NCBI RefSeq assembly: GCF_000828635.1
Contig: NZ_AP012547.1
Location: forward strand, 1,116,001 to 1,180,000
Direction: 5' to 3'
DNA length: 64,000 nucleotides
DNA from: Sulfuritalea hydrogenivorans sk43H
Lineage (GTDB): Bacteria; Pseudomonadota; Gammaproteobacteria; Burkholderiales; Rhodocyclaceae
The notes beneath the pieces were generated by a model that saw only the letters and a list, made by a program, of their open reading frames with translations, searched no databases and was not told where the DNA came from. This document shows positions 47,687 to 55,671 of this stretch, piece by piece; within the stretch, counting starts at the first letter, position 1; each line of letters begins with the position of its first letter. Both the position numbers and the translations under genes were made by a program.

Positions 47687-49780
47687 TCAAGTAAGCGACT
47701 TTCCGTCGGCGACGCGCTTGGCGATCAGCGGCGCCGGTTCCCAGAAGGCGTCGCCGGACGTGGCGGCGAACTCCTTCATGCTCCGCGCGACGTTGTAGAG
47801 GCCCACCTCGTCGGCATAGAGCATCGGGCCGCCGCGATGCAGCGGGAAGCCGTAGCCGGTCAGGTAGATCATGTCGATGTCGGAGGCGCGGGCGGCGATG
47901 CCTTCCTCGAGGATGCGCGCGCCTTCATTGACCAGCGCGTAGATGCAGCGCTGGACGATTTCGGCATCGCTGATCTTGCGCGGCGTGATGCCGAGTTCCT
48001 TGCGGTAGGCCTCCAGCATCGTGTCGACTTCCGGATCGGGGATGGCCTTGCGGTTGCCCGGCTGATAGAGATACCAGCCCTTGCCGGTCTTCTGGCCGTA
48101 GCGGCCCTGTTCGCAAAGCTTGTCGGCGAACTTCGCGTAGCGGATCGATGGCTTCTCGACATAGCGGCGCTTGCGGATCGCCCAGCCGATGTCGTTGCCG
48201 GCGAGGTCGCCCATGCGGAACGGGCCCATGGCCATGCCCCACTTTTCCAGCGCCTTGTCCACCTGCGCCGGCGTCGCGCCTTCTTCCAGCAGGAAGCCGG
48301 CGACGCGGCCGTAGTGCTCGATCATGCGGTTGCCGATGAAGCCGTCGCAAACGCCCGAGACGACGGCGGTCTTCTTGATCTTCTTCGCCACCTGCATCAC
48401 CGTGGCCATGACGTCCTTGGCGGTCGCCGCGCCGCGCACCACTTCCAGCAGCTTCATGACATTGGCCGGACTGAAGAAGTGCATGCCGACCACATCCTGC
48501 GGGCGCTTGGTGAAATTGGCGATCTTGTTCACGTCGAGCGTCGAGGTGTTGGAGGCGAGGATCGCGCCGGGCTTGGCGATGGCGTCGAGCTGCTTGAACA
48601 CGGCTTCCTTGACGCTGATTTCCTCGAACACCGCCTCGATGATCAGGTCGGCGTCCTTGAAGTCGTCGTAGGACAGGGTGCCGCTCAGCATGCCCATGCG
48701 CTGGTCCAGTTTCTCCTGGGTCAGCTTGCCCTTCTTCATGCTGTTTTCGTAGTTCTTGCGGATCGTGGCGATGCCCTTGTCCAGCGCCTCCTGCTTCATT
48801 TCGAGCATCGTCACGGGGATGCCGGCATTGAGGAAGTTCATGGTGATGCCGCCGCCCATGGTACCGGCGCCGATCACGCCCACCCTGGCGATCTTGCGCG
48901 CAGGGGTGTCGTCCGGCACGTCGGGAATCTTCGAAGCGGCGCGCTCGCCGGTGAAGGCGTGGCGCAGCGCGCGCGACTCGGGCGTACCCATGAGTTCGAT
49001 GAAGCAGGCGCGCTCGAACTTCATGCCTTCGTCGAAGGGTTTGGTCAGCGCCGCCTGCACGGCGTCGATGCACTTGAAGGGCGCGGGGAAGGGGCCGGCG
49101 ACGCCCTTGACCATGTTGCGCGAGAACTGGAAGAAGGCCTCCTGTCCCGGGTAATCGATCCTGATGTCGCGGATGCGCTTCAACGGACGCTTTTCGGCGA
49201 CCACCTTGTCGGCAAAGGCCAGCGCACCCTTGAGCAGATCGCCGCCGTTACCCTCGATGAATTCGTCGAACAGCGGCGTGCCCTTGAACTTTTCGGAGGG
49301 GACCGGATTGCCGGAGAGGATCAGGTTCAACGCCGCCTCGACGCCGACGATGCGCGGCATGCGCTGCGTGCCGCCGGCGCCGGGCAGCAGGCCCAGTTTG
49401 ATCTCCGGCAGCGCGATCGAGGCGCCGGCGATGGCGACGCGGAAGTGGCAGCCCAGCGTGAGTTCCAGGCCGCCGCCCATGCAGACGCCGCCGATCGCGG
49501 CGACCACCGGCTTGGGGCAGGCCTCGACGATGCGGATCACGGTCAGCAGGTTGGGTTCGGCATAGGACTTCGGCGAGCCGAATTCGCGGATGTCGGCGCC
49601 GCCCGAAAAGGCGCGGTCGGAACCGATCAGCACCACGGCCTTGACGGCGGGATCCGCCGTTGCCTGGTCGATGCCGGCGACGATGCCGCACCGCAGGTCG
49701 TAGCCCAGACCGTTGACCGGCGGATTGTCGAGGGTGATGACGGCGGTGCTGCCGTGCAGTTGGTAGTTGGTGCTGCTCAT
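47687..49780 (-). CDS. 3-hydroxyacyl-CoA dehydrogenase / enoyl-CoA hydratase, FadB/FadJ type
   Basis: A 697-aa bifunctional beta-oxidation enzyme. N-terminal hydratase half (1-190): VVLIGSDRAFSGGADIREFG oxyanion loop and GGVCMGGGLELTLGCHFRVA, with ALPEIKLGLLPGAGGTQRMP. Dehydrogenase half (from about 295): Rossmann motif VGVIGAGTMGGGITMNFLNA, ASNTSTLDVNKIANFTKRPQ, then VGMHFFSPANVMKLLEVVRG and the substrate region around VCDGFIGNRM. Both catalytic Glu residues of the hydratase (EL, EI) are present. It is first of the beta-oxidation genes after the transporter genes. Confidence 0.94.
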   Translation of the reverse strand: MSSTNYQLHGSTAVITLDNPPVNGLGYDLRCGIVAGIDQATADPAVKAVVLIGSDRAFSGGADIREFGSPKSYAEPNLLTVIRIVEACPKPVVAAIGGVCMGGGLELTLGCHFRVAIAGASIALPEIKLGLLPGAGGTQRMPRIVGVEAALNLILSGNPVPSEKFKGTPLFDEFIEGNGGDLLKGALAFADKVVAEKRPLKRIRDIRIDYPGQEAFFQFSRNMVKGVAGPFPAPFKCIDAVQAALTKPFDEGMKFERACFIELMGTPESRALRHAFTGERAASKIPDVPDDTPARKIARVGVIGAGTMGGGITMNFLNAGIPVTMLEMKQEALDKGIATIRKNYENSMKKGKLTQEKLDQRMGMLSGTLSYDDFKDADLIIEAVFEEISVKEAVFKQLDAIAKPGAILASNTSTLDVNKIANFTKRPQDVVGMHFFSPANVMKLLEVVRGAATAKDVMATVMQVAKKIKKTAVVSGVCDGFIGNRMIEHYGRVAGFLLEEGATPAQVDKALEKWGMAMGPFRMGDLAGNDIGWAIRKRRYVEKPSIRYAKFADKLCEQGRYGQKTGKGWYLYQPGNRKAIPDPEVDTMLEAYRKELGITPRKISDAEIVQRCIYALVNEGARILEEGIAARASDIDMIYLTGYGFPLHRGGPMLYADEVGLYNVARSMKEFAATSGDAFWEPAPLIAKRVADGKSLT

Positions 49781-49820
49781 GGTGACTCCTTGCGGGGATG
49801 ATCGGGATTCAGAAGCATTT

Positions 49821-49898
49821 GATCCGCAGATTACGCAGATTTGCGCAGATTACTCAGTGTCTTGGCTCATCTGCGTAAATCTGCGAAATCTGCGGATC
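49821..49898. repeat. Intercistronic inverted repeat, type 2, copy 2
   Basis: gatccgcagattacgcagat then ttgcgcagat (49821-49850) pairs with atctgcgtaaatctgcgaaa then tctgcggatc (49869-49898). The left flank agaagcatttgatcc equals the complement of the right flank of copy 3, so the element occurs in both orientations. Confidence 0.88.
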
Positions 49899-49916
49899 GA
49901 CCTTGGATTTTCGGAT

Positions 49917-50624
49917 TCATACTTCCAGCCATTCCTTGCGGATGGCTTCGTTGTTCTTGAGGTCGGCCGGCGTGCCTTCGAAGACGATGCGGCCATGGCC
50001 CATGAGGTAGAGCCGCTCCGAGATGTCGAGCGCGATGGCCAGCTTCTGTTCGATCAGCAGGATCGAGACGCCGCGCTTGCGAATCTCCTGGAGGAATTCT
50101 CCGACCAGTTCGACGATCTTCGGCGCGAGGCCCTCGGTCGGCTCGTCGATCATGATCAGGTCCGGGTCGCCCATCAGCGTACGACACAAGGTCAGCATCT
50201 GCTGTTCGCCACCGGAGAGCACGCCGCCCGGCGTGTTTTCGCGCTCCCTGAGGCGCGGGAAGAGGGCGTACATGTCGTCGATGTTCCAGCGCCCGACCGC
50301 CTTGGTGTCCTTGACGCCGAGCATCAGGTTCTGCTTGACGGTCAGGTCGGGAAAGATCGAGCGGTCTTCCGGCACCAGGCCGATGCCGAGGCGGGCGACT
50401 TCGTAGGCCTTCAGGCCGAGGATGTCGCGGTCCTTGAAGCTGATTCTGCCGCGCGCGACGACCTGGCCCATCACGGCCTTGGCCGTGGTCGAGCGGCCGA
50501 CGCCGTTCCTGCCGAGCAGGCAGACGATTTCTCCGGGATTGACGTGCAGGTTGACGCCATGGAGGACGTGACTCTTGCCGTAATAGGCGTGGAGGTCGGC
50601 AACTTCCAGCATGGGCTTGGTCAT
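49917..50624 (-). CDS. livF: Branched-chain amino acid-type ABC transporter ATPase LivF, Walker A Lys replaced by Arg
   Basis: ATPase subunit, 235 aa: HAYYGKSHVLHGVNLHVNPG, signature motif LSGGEQQMLTLCRTLMGDPD, Walker B LIMIDEPTEGLAP. The Walker A reads GRNGVGRST, with Arg where the catalytic Lys normally is (GxGKST). The rest is conserved, so the protein is probably made and folded; whether this site hydrolyses ATP is open. The ATG overlaps the livG stop (ATGA). Adjacent genes are livG, livM, livH and livK. Confidence 0.93.
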   Translation of the reverse strand: MTKPMLEVADLHAYYGKSHVLHGVNLHVNPGEIVCLLGRNGVGRSTTAKAVMGQVVARGRISFKDRDILGLKAYEVARLGIGLVPEDRSIFPDLTVKQNLMLGVKDTKAVGRWNIDDMYALFPRLRERENTPGGVLSGGEQQMLTLCRTLMGDPDLIMIDEPTEGLAPKIVELVGEFLQEIRKRGVSILLIEQKLAIALDISERLYLMGHGRIVFEGTPADLKNNEAIRKEWLEV

Positions 50625-51388
50625 GACTCATTTTCCAGATGTGCGCTGGTACCAAGATAGGCTTCCTGCACGGCGGCATTGCAGCGGATCGCCGCTGGCG
50701 CGTCGGTGGCGATGATCTGGCCATAGACCAGCACCGAGATGCGGTCGGCCAGCCCGAACACCACGCCCATGTCATGCTCGACCATGACCAGCGTCTTGCC
50801 TTCGGTGACGCGGCGGATCAGCGCCACGGCGTCGTCGGTTTCGGAACGGCTCATGCCGGCGGTGGGTTCGTCGAGCAGGATCACGTCGGCGCCGCTGGCG
50901 ATGGTGATGCCGATTTCCAGCGCGCGTTGCTCGGCGTAGGAGAGGATGCCGGCTGGCGTGTCGCGGCGTTTGGCCAGCCCGATGTCCTCCATCACGGCCT
51001 CGGCGCGCAGGCGCGCGTCCGCAAGCCCGGCCAGGCGCTGCCAGAACGAGTAGCGATAGCCCAGCGACCACAGCACGGCGCAGCGCAGGTTCTCGAACAC
51101 CGACAGGTTGTGGAAGATGTTGGTGATCTGGAAGCTGCGCGAGAGGCCCTTGCGGTTGATCTCGAAGGGCTTGAGGCCGATCACGTTTTCGCCCTTGAGC
51201 TCGATGGCGCCGGAGGACACCGGCAGGCGCGCGCTGATCAGGTGGAACAGCGTGGACTTGCCGGCGCCGTTGGGACCGATGATGGCGTGGCGCTCGCCGC
51301 GATGGATGTCGAGATCGACGCCGCGGATGATTTCGCTGGCGCCGAAGTTTTTCTTCAGGCCGCTGATGCGGATCGCGGGAGAACTCAT
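50621..51388 (-). CDS. livG: Branched-chain amino acid-type ABC transporter ATPase LivG
   Basis: ATPase subunit, 255 aa: normal Walker A IIGPNGAGKSTLFHLISARL, signature LSYAEQRALEIGITIASGAD (LSYxEQ form typical of LivG), Walker B VILLDEPTAGMS and the terminal His switch MVEHDMGVVFGLADRISVL. It pairs with LivF, whose Walker A is altered, so hydrolysis may rest on this subunit. A hairpin element separates it from livM upstream. Confidence 0.94.
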   Translation of the reverse strand: MSSPAIRISGLKKNFGASEIIRGVDLDIHRGERHAIIGPNGAGKSTLFHLISARLPVSSGAIELKGENVIGLKPFEINRKGLSRSFQITNIFHNLSVFENLRCAVLWSLGYRYSFWQRLAGLADARLRAEAVMEDIGLAKRRDTPAGILSYAEQRALEIGITIASGADVILLDEPTAGMSRSETDDAVALIRRVTEGKTLVMVEHDMGVVFGLADRISVLVYGQIIATDAPAAIRCNAAVQEAYLGTSAHLENES

Positions 51389-51406
51389 TTTGGAAACCTT
51401 GGTTTC

Positions 51407-51503
51407 ATCCGCAGATTACGCAGATTATCCAGAGAGACGAGCGAAGCGGCCGGCGCCAAGCAATGCCCCGATCCATCTGCGTAAATCTGCGAAATCTGCG
51501 GAT
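51407..51503. repeat. Intercistronic inverted repeat, type 2, copy 3
   Basis: atccgcagattacgcagatt (51407-51426) pairs with atctgcgtaaatctgcgaaa then tctgcggat (51475-51503), with a 48-nt loop. Right flank caaatgcttcttgcagg matches copy 4 almost exactly. Confidence 0.88.
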
Positions 51504-51521
51504 CAAATGCTTCTTGCAGGC

Positions 51522-52796
51522 TCACGATTTATCTCCATGCAGTGTCGCCAGTGTCGAATTCCACGCCGCGCGAGTCCGGCCGCCGATCCAGCGCGTCAGC
51601 GCGAGGCCAGCCGCCGTGACGCCCAGCGCCGCCAGCCACGGGACGGCTGTGTTGAGGTGGAGTTCCATCTTCATTACCTTCGTCGCCGTGTCGCCAGCGC
51701 CGACTCCCTCGCCGGCGAGCAGGGCATAGCTCATCTCGACCAGGCCGACCAGGCCGGCCAGCAGGATCAGGATGGGCACGGCGACGGCGAGGTAATGCGG
51801 CACCATGCGGCCGAACAGTCCCGCCATCCACAGGTTGCGCTGGATCGCGATGACGCTGGCGATGCCGCCCGGCGCCATCAGCACCATGAACAGGAAGAAC
51901 AGGCCGAAGTACAGCAGCCAGGCGTGCGTCATGCCGCCGACCACGATCTGCATCACGGTGATCAGGATGGCGCCGATGATCGGGCCGTAGAAAAAGCCGA
52001 TGCCGCCGACGAAGCTCATCAGCAGCACCACGCCCGAGGTATGCGCGTTGAGGGTTTCCGCGGTGACGATCTCATAGTTGAGTGCCGTCAGGCCGCCGGC
52101 GACACCGGCGAAGAAGCCGGACAGGATGAGCATCAGGTAGCGCACGCGCTGCGTGTCGTAGCCGACGAACTCGGCGCGTTCCGGATTGTCGCGCACCGCA
52201 TTGGCCATGCGGCCCAGCGGCGTCTGCGTCAGGGCGAACATGGCGACGGTGGCGAGGAAGGCCCAGGCCACGATCAACCCGTACATCTCGACCTGCGGTC
52301 CCCAGGTGAAGCCGAGGAAGCTCTGCTTGGCGATCACGCGATTGCCGGAGACGCCGCCTTCGCCGCCGAAGAAGCCGGGGAACATCAGTGCGCAGGCCGC
52401 GACCAGTTCGCCGATGCCGAGCGAGATCATGGCGAAGGTGGTGCCGGCCTTCTTGGTCGTGACGTAGCCGAGCACCACGCCGGCCAGCAGCCCGGCGAGG
52501 CCGCCAACCAGCGGCAGCAGGGCGACCAGCAGCGGACTGCCGTCCTTGCCGATGTAGTTCAGCGTGTGCATGGTGATGAAGGCGCCGATGCCGTAATAGA
52601 CCGCATGGCCGAAGGAAAGCAGGCCGGTCTGGCCCAGCAGCATGTTGTAGGAGAGCGCGAACACCACCATGACGCCCATCTGGCACAGCAGCGAGATCAT
52701 GAAGCCGCTCTTGAACGCCAGCGGCAGGGCGACAACGAGGGCGAGGCAACTGCCCCAGAGCAGCAGGCGGCCGCGCGGAAATATGGCGCTGTTCAT
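51522..52796 (-). CDS. livM: Branched-chain amino acid-type ABC transporter permease LivM
   Basis: Integral membrane permease, 424 aa, about 10 transmembrane helices (MVVFALSYNMLLGQTGLLSF, GHAVYYGIGAFITMHTL near the N terminus), with the permease loop GRMANAVRDNPERAEFVGYD. The C-terminal third (after about residue 330) is a non-standard extension with further helices and a sequence at 51682-51705 that resembles the short dispersed repeat (GVGAGDTAT region). It pairs with LivH. Confidence 0.92.
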   Translation of the reverse strand: MNSAIFPRGRLLLWGSCLALVVALPLAFKSGFMISLLCQMGVMVVFALSYNMLLGQTGLLSFGHAVYYGIGAFITMHTLNYIGKDGSPLLVALLPLVGGLAGLLAGVVLGYVTTKKAGTTFAMISLGIGELVAACALMFPGFFGGEGGVSGNRVIAKQSFLGFTWGPQVEMYGLIVAWAFLATVAMFALTQTPLGRMANAVRDNPERAEFVGYDTQRVRYLMLILSGFFAGVAGGLTALNYEIVTAETLNAHTSGVVLLMSFVGGIGFFYGPIIGAILITVMQIVVGGMTHAWLLYFGLFFLFMVLMAPGGIASVIAIQRNLWMAGLFGRMVPHYLAVAVPILILLAGLVGLVEMSYALLAGEGVGAGDTATKVMKMELHLNTAVPWLAALGVTAAGLALTRWIGGRTRAAWNSTLATLHGDKS

Positions 52797-52814
52797 ACTA
52801 AAAACCCCAGTTCA

Positions 52815-52943
52815 ATCCGCAGATGACGCAGATTTCGCAGATTGAACAGCGAAGTGGCCCGTACCCACGGCTCATCCGGCAGGCGGTCCGACCCGACCAG
52901 GCAAGGCCCTGATTCATCTGCGTCAATCGGCGAAATCTGCGGA
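52815..52943. repeat. Intercistronic inverted repeat, type 2, copy 4
   Basis: atccgcagatgacgcagatt then tcgcagatt (52815-52843) pairs with atctgcgtcaatcggcgaaa then tctgcggac (52916-52943), with a 72-nt loop, between livM and livH. Right flank caaatgctttttgcagg. Confidence 0.85.
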
Positions 52944-52962
52944 CCAAATGCTTTTTGCAGGT

Positions 52963-53901
52963 TCATGATTCGCGCGCCCCCATCAGGCCGCGCGGGCGGA
53001 AGACCAGGATCGCCACCATCAGCATGTAGGGCAGCACCGGTGCCAACTGCGTAATGGTCAGCCGCGCCACTTGCGAACCTTCGGGCAGCGTGACGCCGAT
53101 CAGGGCGAAGACATCGGTGATGGATATCGTCAGCGCGATCGAGAAGGTCTGGATGCAACCGATCAGCAGCGAGGCGACGAAGGCGCCGCCCAGCGAGCCG
53201 AGGCCGCCGACGACGACGACGACGAAGACGATGCTGCCGACCGCCGCCGCCATGCCCGGTTCGGTGACGAAGGCATTGCCGCCGATGACGCCGGCCAGCC
53301 CCGCCAGCGCGGTGCCGCCGCCGAAGACCAGCATGAAGATGCGTGGCACGTTGTGGCCCAGCGCCTCGACCATGTCCGGCTTGGTCAGCGCGGCCTGGAT
53401 GATGAGTCCGATGCGGGTGCGCGTCAGCAGCGCATAGAGGGCCACCAGCATGCCGACCGAAACCAGCATCATGAAGCCCTTGTAAATCGGGAAATCGGTT
53501 GCGAACAGGGTGAACAGCGTGCCGTCGAGTTCCGCGGGAATCCGGTAGTCGACCGCCACCTTGCCCCAGATCAGGTGCACGATTTCCTCGACCAGGAAGG
53601 CCAGGCCGAAGGTGAACAAGAGTTCCGCGACGTGGCCGTACCTGTGCGCGCGGCGCAGGCCGTAGCGCTCCACGGCCGCGCCGACGGCGCCGACCAGCAG
53701 CGGGGCCACCAGCAGGCCGGGCCAGAAGCCGACCCAGGTGCTGATCTGGTAGGCGAAGTAGGCGCCGAGCATGTAGAAACTGGCGTGGGCGAAATTGAGG
53801 ATGCCCATCATGCTGAAAATCAGCGTCAGTCCGCTGGACAACATGAACAGCAGCAAGCCGTAGGTAATGCCGTTCAGCAGCGATATGGCGACGAATTCCA
53901 T
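52963..53901 (-). CDS. livH: Branched-chain amino acid-type ABC transporter permease LivH
   Basis: Integral membrane permease, 312 aa, about 8 helices: MEFVAISLLNGITYGLLLFM, ILNFAHASFYMLGAYFAY, FGLAFLVEEIVHLIWGK and the loop TRIGLIIQAALTKPDMVEAL with VPRIFMLVFGGGTALAGLAG. The sequence is typical of the LivH/HAAT family. It lies between livK and livM; a repeat-like stretch separates it from livK. Confidence 0.93.
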   Translation of the reverse strand: MEFVAISLLNGITYGLLLFMLSSGLTLIFSMMGILNFAHASFYMLGAYFAYQISTWVGFWPGLLVAPLLVGAVGAAVERYGLRRAHRYGHVAELLFTFGLAFLVEEIVHLIWGKVAVDYRIPAELDGTLFTLFATDFPIYKGFMMLVSVGMLVALYALLTRTRIGLIIQAALTKPDMVEALGHNVPRIFMLVFGGGTALAGLAGVIGGNAFVTEPGMAAAVGSIVFVVVVVGGLGSLGGAFVASLLIGCIQTFSIALTISITDVFALIGVTLPEGSQVARLTITQLAPVLPYMLMVAILVFRPRGLMGARES

Positions 53902-53929
53902 TTCATCCTCTAGGCGTGTTCAGGACGGT

Positions 53930-54030
53930 TGGTGATCGTGAATCCGGGGTGATTGCCGAGCGTAGCGAGCCAATCAATCGCCTCCCCCGCGAGGGGGGCG
54001 AGGCGGGAATTCGCGACGCATGCGTCGCGC
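53930..54030 (+). repeat. Dispersed GC-rich palindromic element, partial copy D
   Basis: Contains ggtgattgccgagcgtagcg then agcc, and the hairpin cctcccccgcgaggggggcg aggcggg, matching the central blocks of copies A-C, but without the ttaacgtgaaac and cgtgtttcat ends. It lies between livK and livH (240-bp gap). Confidence 0.5.
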
Positions 54031-54141
54031 CGCCGCAGCCGGCTGGCTGTGCAAAGCCAGCCGTGGGCCGCGTAGCGGTTGGGAGGGTTGAACTTGGAAA
54101 ACCCCAGGGCAAGGTCCTCTCTGCTTGTCCGGCTCGCCCGG

Positions 54142-55380
54142 TCAGGGACGTTCCATGATGCAGGAGGTCGGCAACTGCGAGTCGCGCTGCGAGATCGTCG
54201 CCAGCGTCTTCCAGCCGTAGCCCGTGCCTTCCGAATCATGCTTGACCGTCTTGCCGTCCTTCTTGCTGAAGATCGAGATGTACAGCGGTTGCATGGCCTG
54301 GTGGTCGCTCTTGCGCATCCAGACTTCGCCGGTGTCGACCGGCATGCGCATGTCTTCCAGCGCCAGGGCCACGGCCTTGGGGTCGGTCGATTTGGCGGTG
54401 TTCATGGCCTGGGCCACCATCTGCACCATGTTGTTCACCCGCAGGTAGTAGAACCAGACGCCGGGATACTTCTTGTTGAAGTCCAGGGCGAACTTCTCGG
54501 TGTTCTTGGTCGGCACGTTCATGTGCCATTCGGTGAGCTGGATGACCTGGTTTTCGCCGGCCGCGCCCATCGCCTGCGGCGTGCCGAGGCCGCCCGCGTA
54601 GTAGGTGAAGAAGCGTGCCTTGAGGCCGGCATCCTTGGCCGCCTTGATCAGCAGCGAGAGGTCGTTGCCCCAGTTGCCGGTCATCACGGTGTCGGCGCCC
54701 GAGGCCTTGATCTTGGCGATGTAGGGCGCGAAGTCCTTGACGCGGCCGATCGGATGCAGATCCTCGCCGACAATCTTGATGTCCTTGCGCTTCTTGGCCA
54801 GCATCTCCTTGGTATACTTGGCCACCTGATGGCCGTGGGCATAGTCCTGGCCGATGATGAAGACCTTCTTGATCTTCTTGTCCTTCTCCATGAAGTTGCT
54901 GATCGCCTCCATCTTCATTTCGGTGTTGGCGTCGAAGCGGAAATGCCAGAAGCTGCACTTCTCGTTGGTCAGTGTCGGATCGACGGCCGCGTAGTTGAAG
55001 AACAGTACCGTCTTGTCCGGGTTGCGCGCGTTCCACTTGTTCACCGCGTCGATCAGCGAATGCGCGGCGCCCGAGCCGTTGCCCAGCGTGACGAAGCGGA
55101 AGCCCTGGTCGATCGCGGCCTTCAGCTGGATCTGGGTTTCCTGCGGGCTGCCCTTGTTGTCGAAGCCGGTGAACTCAAGCTTCTGGCCCATGATGCCGCC
55201 CTTCTGGTTCACCAGGATTTCGGCGGCTTCCTTGAAGCCCTTGAGACCGGCTTCGCCGACGTTGGCGAACGGACCCGACAGCGGGTCGATGTAGGCGATC
55301 TTGACCTGGGCGAAGGCGTTGCTGCCGATCAGCAGCGTGCTCGCGGCAAGCGCGAGGCGTTTTGCAAGCGTGTATTTCAT
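54142..55380 (-). CDS. livK: Periplasmic substrate-binding protein of the Liv-type transporter
   Basis: A 412-aa solute-binding protein (peripla_BP_6 type). Signal peptide MKYTLAKRLALAASTLLIGS then NAFA, followed by the mature start QVKIAYIDPLSGPFANVGEA. VTLGNGSGAAHSLIDAVNKW and FIIGQDYAHGHQVAKYTKEM are typical. In proteobacteria this family also binds short-chain or aromatic acids, and the position next to an acyl-CoA catabolic operon makes an acid substrate plausible; amino acids cannot be excluded. It has its own promoter and an aggag site. Confidence 0.92.
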   Translation of the reverse strand: MKYTLAKRLALAASTLLIGSNAFAQVKIAYIDPLSGPFANVGEAGLKGFKEAAEILVNQKGGIMGQKLEFTGFDNKGSPQETQIQLKAAIDQGFRFVTLGNGSGAAHSLIDAVNKWNARNPDKTVLFFNYAAVDPTLTNEKCSFWHFRFDANTEMKMEAISNFMEKDKKIKKVFIIGQDYAHGHQVAKYTKEMLAKKRKDIKIVGEDLHPIGRVKDFAPYIAKIKASGADTVMTGNWGNDLSLLIKAAKDAGLKARFFTYYAGGLGTPQAMGAAGENQVIQLTEWHMNVPTKNTEKFALDFNKKYPGVWFYYLRVNNMVQMVAQAMNTAKSTDPKAVALALEDMRMPVDTGEVWMRKSDHQAMQPLYISIFSKKDGKTVKHDSEGTGYGWKTLATISQRDSQLPTSCIMERP

Positions 55381-55473
55381 GGATGTCTTCTCCTGTATGT
55401 AATCCGGTCCGGACTCGGGCGGCTGAATCTTGTAGTTCTGCGTAGCGGAACATAGTTCTGTAATACACGCCAA

Positions 55474-55502
55474 ATGATACTGATTGTGTCTCGGGCTGTA
55501 AA
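55474..55502 (-). promoter_or_regulatory. Candidate sigma-70 promoter of livK
   Basis: On the minus strand TTTACA (-35, 55497-55502), 17-bp spacer, TATCAT (-10, 55474-55479), about 95 bp upstream of the livK ATG. It would drive the whole transporter and catabolic run. The rest of the 291-bp gap (55381-55671) shows no gene. Confidence 0.55.
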
Positions 55503-55671
55503 CGATTTTTTTGCGCCGTGCGCTGGTGCTTGCGCGCACCGTGATGCCCGCGTGTCAGCGCTTGCGGCCGGTCGGCGCACGCGCTTGGCGACGGGCGCCA
55601 GGAAGCAAGCCCACCTTGAAATGCTGCACTGCGGAATAGCGGCGCCGGTTCGGCATTTCAGTCGCAGGCGC

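Noticed and set aside
47147-49801. 884-codon open frame antisense to the FadB-type gene
   Set aside because: Long antisense frames are expected in GC-rich genes; the protein has low-complexity His/Arg/Gly composition and no family motif, while the opposite frame is an unambiguous beta-oxidation enzyme.
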